Source: Pyrrhoderma lamaoense (lineage: Eukaryota; Basidiomycota; Agaricomycetes; Hymenochaetales; Hymenochaetaceae). From it: 64,000 nucleotides of DNA. Positions 20,794 to 33,807 of this stretch are shown here, in pieces. The notes below the pieces were generated by a model that searched no databases, was not told where the DNA came from, and worked only from the letters and a program-made list of their open reading frames with translations. A program made the position numbers and the translations under genes. The stretch lies in contig NBAZ01000009.1 of NCBI GenBank assembly GCA_002794735.1, positions 992,001-1,056,000 of the forward strand, written 5' to 3'. Position 1 is the first letter of the stretch. Every line of letters begins with the position of its first letter.

Positions 20794-23098
20794 ATGGACT
20801 TCGTTGCTCCCCCTCCTGTGCATAGGGTGTTATGTGCAGACTGTGGTACGTATCTTACAAGCCATCTCCGTTATATAATCGAGCTAGACCAAGTCATTAG
20901 GGACACCAATTGAGCCCAACTCTGCGAATTTATGTATCGCTTGCCTTCGGAACTCGTGAGTCTCTTTCCCTGTGCTATCAGAGCCCCTGTATTATACTTA
21001 TTTGGTATAGTGTTGATATTACTGAAGGAATACCAAAACAAGGCAAGTCTAACATCCAGCTTCTAAGGGAAAGAAAGCATATACTCATCCTCTTCCTTTG
21101 CCCCTCCCACTTCCCTTGTTTCCTATAGCATCACTCTCCTTCTGCAGAAACTGTGAACGATTCCTCAGTCCACCAACTACGTGGACAATCGCGGAACCTG
21201 AATCTCGCGAACTACTCGCCATCTGTCTAAAAAAACTAAAGGGTCTTTCAAAAGTACGACTCATCGATGCTGGTTTCATATGGACAGAACCGCATTCAAA
21301 ACGAATAAAAGTAAAACTTACTATACAAAAAGAGGTATGTTGCAATCCCTTGTATCTTTTCGAGCTTGATACTGATATTTACCTCCCCTCCCCCCCTCTC
21401 ATCAAAATTGATTCCGGTGCAAATGACGAAAATCACGAACTTCATGTTTAGGTATTTACCTCAACAATTTTACAACAAGTCTTCCAGGTCGAGTATCTAG
21501 TACAATATACACAATGTATGGACTGTGCAAGGTTAGCAGCAAAAAACACCTGGAAAGCCCTCGTTCAAGTCAGACAAAAAGTTCCGCATAAACGTACTTT
21601 CCTCTTCCTTGAACAACTTATTCTCAAACACGGGGCCCAAAAAGAGACGATCTCTGTAAAAGAGGTTAGAGATGGCTTGGACTTTTTCTACTCTCAGCGA
21701 AGCCACGCTATCCGGATGGTAGAGTTCCTTGCTGGTGTCGTGCCCGTCAAGTATGTAACATGTCCCTCCTTACTAACACCAGTAACAACTAAACTAACAT
21801 CTTTACTACAATCCTCGTCTTTCTGGGACACATAAAATAGAACAAAGTCTTCCGAACAACTCCTCTCCACAGACACTCACACAGGTATCTCTAACTACAA
21901 ATTCACCTACTCCGTCGAATTAGCCCCCATATGCAAGGATGACCTCGTCTGTCTACCTCTAAAACAAGCCCGATCCCTCAGTAACGTGTCACCTTTAACG
22001 ATATGTACGAGAATAGGAAATTCAATACACCTGATGGACCCTCAGACACTTCAAAGTGTGGACATCTCCGCACAGGTGTATTGGCGGGCAGCTTTTGAAG
22101 CTCTGGCAGGAGTGACGGATCTAGTCGAGTTTACCGTGCTCGATATCGAGCCTTCGGGTCCCATACATGGGAAGTGGGTGTTAGCAGACGCACAGGTCGC
22201 CGTCAACGCTGCCTTCAAGTCTTCTTCTCTCTCTACTAACACAGCCTTCGATTCTGGTGATACAAACATGGATTATGATGATACCGACGACAATAGTAAT
22301 AACCAGATCTTCCACACCCGGACCCACCTAGGTGGGATCCTCCAGCCTGGAGATGCTGTCCTTGGTTATCACCTCACTCGGGCCAATTTCAACTCAGATT
22401 CGTACGCCGCTCTTGAAGCGATCTGTTTAGGAGTCGGGGGGAAGGGGAGTGGAAAAGTTGGGATGAGTGGAGTTATACCTGATGTGATTTTGGTTAGGAA
22501 GACGTATCCAAATAGGAGGAAGAAAAACAGGACGAGGAATTGGAGACTGAAGAGCATCGCTAAGGAGACTGGAGAAAGTGCGGGTGCGGACGAGGAGTCG
22601 GCTGGTGGTGCGGTCGGTGGAGGAAGGGCTGGCAAAGGTGGTAGGAATGCTAGGGCTGGAGCAGCTGGGGGTGCGAATGGAGTTATTGGAAGGATGGGAG
22701 GACGAGATCAGAGGAAGGTGGAAGAGGATTACGAGTTGTTCCTTCGTGATATTGAAGAAGACGAAGAGATGCGTGCGGCTGTCAATTTATACAAAGCTTC
22801 TGGTGGTACTGATAAAATGGGAGCGGGATCCGGTCTAGCGGGAGGGAAGACACGCAGGAAGGCTAAGGCTGGAGTTGATGGTGGTGGATCAATGGACATT
22901 GATATGGATGAGGAGCACGCTGTTCATCATGATACTATACATTCCGAGCAACATATGGGTAATGTGGGAGAGAATGTGGACGTTGACGAGACGGACGAAG
23001 AAGAAGAGGAGGAGGAGGCAGACTTCCCTGAAGTTAGACTTGATGAACTGTTGGATGACTTTGATGAAATGACTTTACAGGAGTCCGAGGACAATTAG
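20794..23098 (+). CDS. NMD3: NMD3, nuclear export adaptor of the 60S ribosomal subunit
   Basis: Binds pre-60S subunits and recruits the exportin Crm1. Six exons in phase (20794-20845, 20901-20955, 21011-21042, 21129-21334, 21452-21750, 21841-23098), giving 633 residues. Four CxxC pairs form the N-terminal zinc region: LCADCG, LCIACL, FCRNCE and QCMDCA. They are followed by KVPHKRTFLFLEQLI, GLDFFYSQRSHAIRMVEFL and YKFTYSVELAPICKDDLV, all typical of NMD3. The C-terminus is longer than in yeast (about 518 residues), with Gly/Arg-rich and very acidic segments (DETDEEEEEEEADFPE), consistent with the export-signal region. Intron 3 uses a rare GC donor (GCAAGT at 21043). Identity is very firm. Confidence 0.96.
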
Positions 23099-24110
23099 AG
23101 ATCTGAGGCTTTTAGTTTGTGCATGTATACTGTATACTGTATGCAATTGCTTGTTTTTTAATGAGATTGTTATTGTTGTAGTAGTTATTGTATCGTTTAC
23201 CATTGTCCTTATAGACTATCGGTTACCCATTAGTGACCCTACTGTCCAAAGACATCGTTGACTAAGAATTTCTACTTCACTATCTTTTCTCTTTCCTCTT
23301 TTTTCTACTTAAACACCGAGACAGTGAAATCTGAAAAGTATACGGGTCGTGGAGGATCTAGTGGCAGAAAGCAGAACAGGTAGACGAATTTATCAACTCT
23401 AGTAAGTGGACTAAAGAATTCCAAGAACTTCACAATATTGCGATATAACTGTCAGGGACGTAAAAGGATAGCCTTTTTGTTGCCAGCACACTTGTGTGTG
23501 TTGTGCATGATACATATTTTTATGTGTTTCTGATGTTTTTGATCTAAGATAAAGAGTACGAGTACATGAGAACGAAGGTTTATCATACCTGAACTGAAAG
23601 AACATGATATACACGAGATGTCAAAAAAAGGCAAGCTAGAGTTACTGCAAGAAGACTGAAAGAAGAGAAGAGAGGTATTGAATGGGCGAGAGAGTGACAA
23701 ATTAACGAGAGCAATCGCTCGTAATGTAATAAATGGGCTAGATAGCTAATTGTTCATGTAGGTGTAACAAACGAACACGCAATCAAGTAGATAAAAAGCA
23801 GAGTGTGTGAGTATCCTAGGCATTGTCGATAGATCCGCCTCACGCACCAAGACAATCCCCAAATAATCATAGTTCCTTGGAGGCAGTAAACAACACATCA
23901 TCTAGTCACCTTCCTCTTCCCCACCTCCCTTCCCCACCTCCCTCTCCATACGTTCATGTATACCTCAGCTATGTCATATACCCGGTAGTTTATCTCTTGA
24001 ACGTTCTTGAGCTTTATTAGTGATTAGTGGAAGGAGTGTTACGCGTTAAACGAGCATGCCGCGATGTCGAATTGAGAAATTAAGGATGAGTTGAAAGATG
24101 CGTAGATAAG
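23099..24110. other. Intergenic between convergent genes
   Basis: 3' regions of NMD3 (+) and RPB10 (-). Short open frames on both strands have no motif or consistent splicing. Nothing further recognised. Confidence 0.55.
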
Positions 24111-24891
24111 TTAGTAAGAAAAAAAAGTCAGTTCCCAAGTCCATCCATCTTTATGTGCTTATAAAAGAGAAATAAGGGGATGGAATAGAGAGGAAAGAGG
24201 AAAGGAGATAAGAGGAAAGTAAGAGACAAAAACAAAACAAAACAAAGAGAAGTGGGAAAGCTAGCAGTTAATCGGTAAGTGTACATACTATTGTAATGAA
24301 GCAACTTCTCGATGAGGTCTACGTGGGTTAAGACCATTCGACGACAGCAGTAACGCCTCAATTGGAGCTCGTCCAGAGCATCACTACATGATCGTTATTA
24401 TTGTGATCGTTTTCAAAACCCATAAAGTGTTGATTTCGGACCGATTCATCAAAACGACCCAGTCCGACCAAAGAAACGCAGTACAAGTAGATGTTAGTTC
24501 CCAAATTCCACGTGAAGGTTTCAGAATTGTCCAAAGAAGAGTATCACATTTCGCGGGAAAGAGATAAGGGGGACAAGTAGAACAAGAGAGCCGCAAGGAA
24601 GCATAAAAAATGTGGTAAAACAAGAGACAATATTAGCTCACGATCAAGATTGACAATGCACATTATAGTGATGAGACATGGAGATACCTACCCTTCACTG
24701 ATCCCTTCAGACAGGAGTGTCATGTATTGGTTCCATTTGTCACCTACGACTTTACCACAGGAGAAACAGCGAACTGGGATAATCTAATTTCCACAGAAAT
24801 TTGAAAGACGTATGAAAGAAGTAGGTAAGATGCAGAGGGATGTAATATGATGAGCTCATTCCTGGATTGATAGTTTGAATTCACTCACCAT
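24111..24891 (-). CDS. RPB10: RPB10/RPABC5, shared subunit of RNA polymerases I, II and III
   Basis: Small zinc-binding subunit needed for polymerase assembly. Four exons: 24891-24889 (just the ATG), 24783-24692, 24383-24289 and probably 24157-24111, giving about 78 residues. The first coding segment reads [17 protein letters not shown] and the second [20 protein letters not shown] followed by [11 protein letters not shown]. Together they supply the family's atypical zinc site (CxxC plus CC) and near-identical landmarks. The whole first exon is a start codon followed by GTGAGT at 24888. The last exon is the weak part: the reading after HYN (THKDGW...) does not resemble the usual short end, so another acceptor may be used. 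The gene was hidden because each exon is under 100 bases. Confidence 0.9.
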
Positions 24892-27800
24892 TTTTCCAGA
24901 CTCTTTTGGGTTTTCTATCAAACAGTGGAAGAGCTAGATGGTAATGCTGGGAGTGTGCGACCGAAATTTAGACTTGATGACATAAACATGTATGATGACA
25001 GTATAATTACCATTATAAGTAAGTGATCAAAGCTTCTCGTTTACCGCGGCTCAGTTCAGCAAATTGTCTATCTTATCCAATGGTGAATATTCGAAGACCA
25101 CAAAAGTACGCGAGAAAGCCTAACAACTTCTCCAATATCAGAGAAGGTATGTTCTACTTATCTGCGTGGATGTAACGACTTGTAGAGAGGTTATTAATCA
25201 AATTGTACTTTTTACTAATACGGTAGTTAACACCTTTGACACGCCTCGAAGATAATACAATCCATACAATGCTACTATGCGAAATTGGGAAAGTATACTA
25301 TTACTTATCTGGATCTAGAGGATGGGTATGTTTCGTTCAAGTACGGCGAACTTAAGGTTGCATCCCATGAAGCAGAGAACAGCTAACACTCCCATTCTCT
25401 TATATTATTCTCTGCAACCAAACGTCTACTCACTACCCTTCGCCCTTACAAACTATCAAATAACCTATTTTTAAGGTGAAGTTAGTCTTCTCCAATTGTC
25501 TATATTTGCATATGGTTATCAAGAATTTACGGAGGAGTTGGTGGGTTCCTTAATAAGTAGGAGTAATGCTAGATGAAAACATCCTCGTGTTTTTGGAGAG
25601 GTGTCGAATTGATGAGCCGGATCATCATTGAACACTGTTAAACTCAATAGCGATGGTTGAGAGTGCATAAAAATGGTTATATCTACGTATACAGAATGTA
25701 TACGATTCGAGCTACCTGTTACTTCAACACTTTCATACCGCGCTACTCTTCCCAACCTGGGATGATGCTAATGCCAATATAGCCTGAACTCCTTCTCAAT
25801 ATCGCGCAGCCTGTGTCCCAGATGTGCTCTTTGTCGAAAAGACAAATGCTTTAAATCTGTAAATCGGTAGGCGACAGGCCAATCGTTGTGCGATTAAATA
25901 GACCCCTGGTCTTTTACTGGGTGTAGGAAACATCTTGAGCAGCATTGCTCATTTACATTAATACTCCTTTTCAGTCTAGTTTCTCAGGCGTTGACTATGT
26001 ATTCTTATTCTTCAATCAATAGTTTACTTTCTTTGGCGAAGATTTTTCTATTCTGGTGCGACTATGCTATTTTTATATAACATTTATATCATTGAGTAAA
26101 GTCGATGATGATATTGACGGGAAATCCGATTAGTTGACGTTTTTGCTGGTTATACCACGATAAACTATAAAACAAACAAGAATACCTTGATGAGATACCG
26201 TTTTCTCTGACCGACGTCAACCTCTGAGTTACGGATGATCTCCCTTCAGGTTCGCTTACCTCATAAAATACAGAGAATACGCTTTATCCTTTTTTCAAAT
26301 GGAGGTGCTTAATTGATACTTATAGACATCTTTACTCTTAGACAGACTAATAACTTATTTCTACTAAACGGTCAATGCCCTAGCAATAATATCTGTAATA
26401 AGATAATTTGTAGTATATCTTGAGTAAAACTAGTGGACGATTGGTCTAGAGCTCCACGAGATCGGCATTATGAGGTACGGTTGGCAGTCTATGTATAAAC
26501 TTCAACAAAAGCAGTAAGATAAAAAGTTGAATAAACCCTTAATGATATGGTAAACGAAAAATGAGAGGTACAAGGGGTGGGAAAAAGTAATGGAGCGGGA
26601 GTATCGTATAATATCTTTCATATGTATCTTCGCCTCGAGCTTGGGGCATGGCAGATTAATTCCCTGATGAAAATATTACTATGATGTGATATGCGATAGT
26701 TTATCCGACCCTATATTGATCAATTTGTTTCTCCCTGGTCCGAAGGGCGAACTTAAAGTTCCTCCAAGTTTCTAACCTAAATTAGCTACTAGCACTAGCA
26801 CAGAGTCTCGCTTGATGCAATGCCCAGACCAAACCTTTATATGCATATATGTATAAAGCTTTAGAAGTCTTATAATCAGATACATAGTGGAGCGATACTC
26901 ATACCTTGTGTACCAGATTTTATCTCATCAGAAAGCAGGGGGAGATTTTGATCCTATTTTTATCTACATTATTACTTAGACACTGAAAAGGGTTTTTGGA
27001 TACTATGAGACACAAGGGAAGGGGTATACTGGATCTGTGTATCGCATTCTTATTCGGTACCAGAGCAAAGCGTGGACTAGCAGACAACACAAGTACACGT
27101 AGGTCACAAAATCTGAAGATCCGTAGTGACTTACAGTACGAATAGACTAAAATAATTGGGGGTGGGGGGGGGAGGTGATGATAAGATACAAAGGAAGCTA
27201 TCACAGCCCACTTGGAATCCCGTACCTTCTCAAAGCTCTATGGCAAACCGTTGTAAATCAACTTGACTACGGGTACAATCTACTCTTTGAAAGCAAACAA
27301 ACCTAATCTTTATACATCTCTTATGCATCTTATTGGATGCTGCACATTAAATCGGAGGAGTTCTAGCCTTATTAGATCAACTTTTAATTTAATAAACAGC
27401 TCCCTTTTTCAAAGAAAAACTCGTGTGTGGGAGGAGAGCGAAGTCCCCCCACCCCCCAAAAAAAGTACTGCATATCTAATTTGATATCTCGCATCCTCAT
27501 GGCTGCACGAGCCGAAATGAGCGGCTAGCAATATCCAAGTAATTTAATCAATGTATTGATTGCTCAGGAAGCTACGTTATACTAGCAAGGGATCCACAAA
27601 ATAGAATACTTCATCACACATACCGAGCACCAGAAACACCACATTTACTTGTTATTTTTGATAGCAAAGAAATATAAACTGGTTTTTCTATTGGAGATAA
27701 TATTTTCAAAAACTACTACTAGAGGAGAAAGGTGTGGAATATGTGTGTTTCAGCGCCGAATGCAGGTTTAAAAAATGCAGAGTGAGGTTAGTTTCTATAC

Positions 27801-28178
27801 CTTCTCTTATCCAGCTGATCAAATGTGATCGAACATACAGACGTGAAATCTAGTCCTCTATACCGTTGGATCCTTTTGTCGCCACTAGCTTAAGTTTACG
27901 TTTTCAGAAGAGTTGTGTGTATAACTAGGTGCGAATCGGCGCTGTTCATATGTTAGGCTGATGTTCTTATCATGCACATGAGGTTTGGACTCGGAACAAG
28001 TCAGGACATCCTTATACAGTTTGATAAAGTAAGTTTAACGGCCGCTGATCAAGGTATGTTGCTTTTTGGAAAACAATTTGGCCACGCCTAAATCTTGAGG
28101 TGGATACGTATAACGGGAATAGTATAAGTATGCCAGCTATATACTCTCAACCCTCAATAACTTGCACCCTCGCTTCTC
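24892..28178. other. Gene-poor AT-rich stretch
   Basis: 3.3 kb with no recognisable coding region on either strand. The longest open frames (78-94 codons at 25519-25755 and 26920-27204, minus) show no motifs. G- and C-rich runs occur near 27158-27175 and 27447-27460. The right end should contain the promoter of the NACHT gene. Possible decayed mobile-element sequence cannot be judged by eye. Confidence 0.55.
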
Positions 28179-31100
28179 ATGTCAGATCATTACGTTCTCA
28201 AGGGTTTGTCTATGCCTCAACAATCATAAAAATGATCAATTGTACTCATCAACAAGTTAGTCCTGCACGCTGACCTCACGGAATTGTGGAAGAAGCGGCC
28301 ATTCCATTTGTTCTTTAAGAGGGATCCGAGTATCTGCGTAAAAATCGAAGTTAAAGGAATGACGCATCGAACATGTGTCCAGAATTCGGTGACTCCCACA
28401 TGGAACGAGTCCTTCCCTTTGTGCGTTTATGTTTCCTTCCGTCGTTTGCATGTTTACGAGCCAGTAATGACACCTGTCAGACACATGGCATCATCAGATG
28501 CATCAACGGTCATTATCATTAAAATATGTCACGCCGTGAAAAGTGATTTCCATATCGGGTACGGTCAACTTAATCTAGGTGTCGGTCATAGTGACCAGAA
28601 GAGTAAGGAGTATACCATCGAAACATTTTTACAATAAAGCTGATCATAAAAAGTTCAACTCATTTTGAGCCGAGATAAAAAGAAAAAATCGACTTCGTCT
28701 GCGAGCATTACTATACAACTTCAATCATCAAGCGTACTGAAAAATACAGAACTGGCCCTAAAGAACTTAGTTAGGGAGGCAACTGGACCAGATGTCGATC
28801 TTGAAGCGATTATCCAGGAGGGGAAAGAAATATTGAGAAGCGAACTTACTAAAAATGGTGTACGGAATTCGTGCTGATGTTCTCGTCAAGGTAATAGATG
28901 GTGTCGCAGAGGTATGCCAGCTACTACATTATTCGTATTTGCAACTTTGTAACAATAGCTAGGTACACCCAATTGTGAAATTAGGTTGGGGTATGTTATC
29001 CATGCTGTATAAGGTAAATTGAATCAGATTATCGACGTAGAGGCAGGGGGAACTGAGAATAAACAGCTTGCATCGCAGCAGGTGAAGCTAGATCGGAAGA
29101 TACGAGTCTTTATAAAGGAACTCCTGGACTTATTCTTAGTGGTCGAGGATGTGTCTAGCATCAGCTGTGAAACTGGACAGAAAGCTGCTTTTTTTGGGAA
29201 GGTTATTGATGATCTCCTCGAGTTTATTGCCGAATGCAGTCTCTTTATACAAGGCTACATCCGACGGAGCTTTCTTGGTAAGCATTTTACATCAACTTTT
29301 CTTCATAACAATACCAACATAACTTCAGGACGCACCCTCCGCCAGTATGAGAAGCTGATGATAATACAATGCGAGGAGAGAATGGAGACCCTGAAGAAAA
29401 ATCTGGAGATAAGCATAAAGGTTCTGAATTTGAAGTTGCTAGAGGAGAATACACGCAAGGTCGATCAAGTATGGAACGAGATGCCAGTATGCCTGCCTGG
29501 AACTCGGCAAAAAGTAAAGCAAGAAATCTCTGACTGGTTTTCATCGACTCGCAGCTCGAATCTGCTTCTTCTTCTTGGTATTGCTGGAACCGGGAAAAGT
29601 ACCATTGCTAACACTATTATTAGAGAATATAGTGTATTGAATCGCAATGTTTCGTATTTGTTCTTCACTAGAGGGAAAAGCGATTCAGTTTCTATCTTCG
29701 ATGCCATCGCAGATGACCTAGCCATGAAAATAGACGCAGTATCTGTTTATATCAATTCCGCTCGTAGAAATAACACGGATCCTGATCCCACACTAGAAGA
29801 GAAATTCGAATATCTCTTACGAGTCCCCTTAAATTCCGCTGTGAGCTCTGGGTTCACTGACCCGGTACTCATTGTACTTGACGCACTAGATGAATATTCA
29901 ACTCCCGAAAAACGCAAGCCCCTCATCAAGATACTTCTGACACGTCTCTCCTCCCTTCCATCCAACTTTCGCTTCCTCGTTACTGGGAGACCACTAAAGG
30001 ATATTATCCACTCACAAGCACTCCCCAATGCCCATATCATTACCTTAGATCCGCACTCCGAGGAGAGCAGGAATGACATCTTGGCCTACATCCGGCATAG
30101 GTTTGAGGAGCATAAAGATGGAGGAAAGACGGAATTATTCGAAGATTGGCCAGGGGAACAAGTCATACAGACCCTTGCATCCAATGCAGGAGGCCTCTTT
30201 ATATGGGCATCTACCGCCGTCACGCATGTCATTAGTCGTTCAGAACTAATAGTGACTCGCGAAAACCGTAAGGAATGTCTCGAACGTATAGTCGATGATA
30301 CAAAAAAGCTCAATATGGACGAGTTGTACGAGACAGTGCTCAAGACTTCGTTCGACTGGAGCGACAAGGAGGTAGTACATCTCTTTCCTAGTGTTTTCTC
30401 TCTCATATTGTTTTGGAAGACCCCACTATCAGACCACGAGATCGACTGCATCTTAGAATTCGCTCGAGGTACAACTGAAGGACTGCTCTACTATTCTCGT
30501 TCAATAATTATATACGAGCCTAGGCAACCAATAAGAATCCAACACGCGTCGTTCTATGATTATTTGGTATCGTGCAAGGGAAAGAGTTGGTACATAGACA
30601 AAAATGTCCAGATGGCAGAGATCGCTAGAAAGTGCTTTGATAAGATGGAGGAGTTCCTGAAATTCAATATCTGCAACCTTGAGTCCTCCTACGTCCTCAA
30701 TACCCAGATAGCAGACCTTCATGATCGTATTCGGAGATGTATACCACCGTTTCTTCAGTACGTGTGTCGCAATTGGGCTTTTCACCTCCAGGAATCGCCA
30801 TTCTCAGAGGAGCTCTGTAATCAATTGAGGGTGTTTGTGAAAGAGCATATTTTGTTCTGGTTCGAGGTGTTGAGCTTAACGGATACCTTTAACTATCATG
30901 TTGGAGCTGCACTACTTAGGGCTATCATGTGGCTCGCGGTAAGTGGTAGGTTCTGCATCTGTATTGCTTTATCTGACGCTATTGTAGGATAAAGATCAGG
31001 AGTTGTCAACTTTTCTTCGAGACGCTTATCAACAGGCTACTATTTTCTCGGATTCGATCTCGCAAAGTGCACCACAAATCTACAGCTCTCTCCTTCCGCT

Positions 31101-33162
31101 TACGAAAGCAGACTCTGTCTTCTCAAAGCACTACGCGGCATACGCGAGCCCAGGCGTTCAAATCAAATACGATGGAGAGAAGAGACGTAGTGCATGTATC
31201 AAAACCATCAAGAATAACAGCCGCAGCGACTTCTTGTCTGTATCGTTTTCTCCAGACGGAACTAGGGTTGTATCTGGGTCGAAAGATGGAACCATCTGTG
31301 TTTGGGATGCAACAAGTGGGATGATGATTCTGGAGCTAAGCGAGAAAAACTGGGGGGCAGTTCAGAGTGTCACTTTCTCTCCCAAAGGTGACCTCATCGC
31401 TTCAGGTTCTGATGATGGTGTAACTAGATTGTGGCATTCATCCAGTGGTGGACTCTTCTTAGAACTGGAGAGTGATAGAGGCAGGGTGAAATCAGTTGTA
31501 TTTTCGCCGTGTGGAAAGCTTGTCGCGATGGGATATTCCGACTCTACAGTTCAGATAGGCGACGTTACATGTAAGAGCGGAGTATGTAAAGACGCTTTCG
31601 AGGGGAACGAAGCAATAAACTCGATCTCGTTCTCACATGATGGACTTTATCTTGCATCTGGATCGCATGACGGGAAAATCACATTGTGGAAAATCGGGAA
31701 GAACTCAACGACAACAATCGATGGTCATTGGAGTTCAGTCACTTCTGTTGCGTTCTCTCCCGACGGAACAAATATTGTTTCGGGTTCAAGCGATGGTACA
31801 GTTCGTGTATGGAATGTACTTACAAGAAGTCAGACTCGTATATATGAACATGATACTAAGCAGTGTGGAAGTGTTACCTCGGTTGCGTACTCACCAAATG
31901 GTACCTACATTTTGGCAGGTGGTGATAAAGGGACAATAGAGTTGTGGGATATGTCGAGTCATGTGAATGAACCAAAACGGTTTGAGGGGATTACCAGCTG
32001 CGAGAGCTTGTCCTTCTCTCCTGATGGTACGTATTTTGCGTCTGCCCACGTGGGTGGTGCAATCAAAATCTGGAACGTTACTGGTGGAATAGTTGACAAT
32101 GACAAGTATAAAGGAGAAGGATGGATCTTGTCAATCTCTGTGTCACGGAGCGGGCATTACATCGCCTCAGCGAATCAAGGGGGCGATGTTTGTGTATGGG
32201 ATTCATCCAGCGGTCAGCTCGCCTTTGGCCCATTCAGAGGCGGAAGAGCAGTTGCTTTCTCTCCTAAGGACGACACGCATCTTGCATATAGCTCACATGA
32301 TGATATCGTATTACGAAATCTAGTAGATGGCGAACTCACCACACTCAAAGGTCATACAGGTCCCGTCATCTCTATTGCTTTTTCCCCATGTGGAAAACAC
32401 GTTGCTTCGGGCTCTAAGGATTATACGATTCGTGTTTGGGACGTCGAACTTGGTGAGCTTGTTCTTGGACCATTGTGTGCGAATAGAGTTATATTATCGG
32501 TCGCCTACTCGCCATATAGTGAAAAAATTGTTTCTGGTTTAGACGACGCAACTATCCAAATCTGGGACGCTACGGATAACGGCCGACTACTTGCTACGCT
32601 TAAAGGACACAATAAATCTGTTAATTCTGTAGCGTACTCTCACAACGGTGATTTCATTGTCTCTGGGGCTTCTGATAATACGATCCGAGTCTGGGATGCT
32701 GAGAGCGGAGTAACTAAATACGTGATGAATCATAAAAATGCAGTCTCGTCAGTATGCTTTTCACCCAAAGACGAGAGAATCTTATCAGGCTCGTATGACA
32801 ACACACTGTGTGTTTGGGATTCTTCTACTGGAAAACAAGAACTTGGGCCGATAAAGGGACATACAGGCTGGATTACTTCTGTCGTTTTCTTTCCTGATGG
32901 AAGAAGTTTCGCCTCTGGTTCACGCGATAGAACAGTCCGAATCTGGAGATGGGGCGATGTAATCTGGCAGCTTCGAAAAGACGGGTGGATCATCAGCGAG
33001 GATGATAAGTTACTCATGTGGATTCCCCCAGAATTTCGCGCAACGCTTACCACTCCAAGAAATCCAATAATTATGAATGCACCCTTCACCACGAACACTG
33101 ACTTCAACGGTTGTATGACGGGGAAAGAGTGGACAAAACCCCTCGCCCTGCTATCCACTTAA
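28179..33162 (+). CDS. C2-NACHT-WD40 STAND protein (HET-E/NLR-like)
   Basis: Signal-transducing NTPase of the fungal NLR-like class, which act in self/non-self recognition and regulated death in better-known members. Exons include 28179-28203, 28261-28420, 28481-28602, 28675 to about 28860, part of 28861-28990, about 29041-30938 and 30988-33162; junctions between 28860 and 29041 are not settled. A C2 domain comes first (YVLKVLHADLTEL, VKIEVKG, TPTWNESFPL). A helical linker (VKVIDGVAEVHPIVKLGW) leads to the NACHT domain, with Walker A GIAGTGKST, Walker B LIVLDALDEY and FRFLVTGRP. The C-terminal 700 residues hold 14 WD40 repeats, enough for two seven-bladed propellers. The repeats are diverged in sequence, unlike the near-identical, fast-evolving arrays of HET-E. 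NTPase residues look intact, so the protein should be functional. Confidence 0.9.
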
Positions 33163-33807
33163 CACATAGCTACGTATAGTTGTCTTTCATGCTTGAAGAG
33201 GTTACACATTCACCTTCTGTTTGATACACGTGGTCATATATTCACCTCAAATTTCTTCTCTCATTTCCTTGTAGTCATCTAAAACTAGAACTCACATTGC
33301 TCAATCCAGTATCCAGGTATCCACTTCTTTGTACTCGTAGCTTTTATGAAAACAGGATGTGTTTTAATTTCTGTGATTTAACTGACGATACTATCCTGAA
33401 TCTAATCATCTTCGAGTTGAGTTTACTGCAGTACCCATACCCTCTTCAAGTTGAGGACATTCTAGTTGTTCTAATGGCTACGGCTAGCATGTGCATACCA
33501 ATATAGGTGGACCAGCTCGTACTTCGCTCTGCTCTCTGTTATGTCTGGTGTCTGTGCGGTCGAAAATTGACCTTAATAAAATTCATAGCTTCTTCATATC
33601 AACTAAACACCTGACCTGTACCGTATTACATGTATATTCTTTTCTATGTAGTAAAAAAATGGTACATAGCAGAGACACCGAAAACAAATGACATTATGCA
33701 TACATGTTCAACACCGAAAGAAAAGATCCTAATACGGAGCCCAAAACGTATTTACTTGAGGCGATATTCAGCGAATTCTGATAGAAGGTCTGATTTTCAT
33801 AGATACA
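33163..33807. other. Intergenic between convergent genes
   Basis: 3' regions of the NACHT gene (+) and F-box gene (-). Short open frames only; nothing recognised. Confidence 0.6.

Noticed and set aside
22369..23072. Extra frames inside the NMD3 last exon
   Set aside because: Out-of-frame reads through Gly/Arg- and Glu-rich repeats of NMD3.
28217..28484. Minus-strand frames opposite the C2 domain
   Set aside because: Antisense to the C2 exon, which has clear family motifs on the plus strand.
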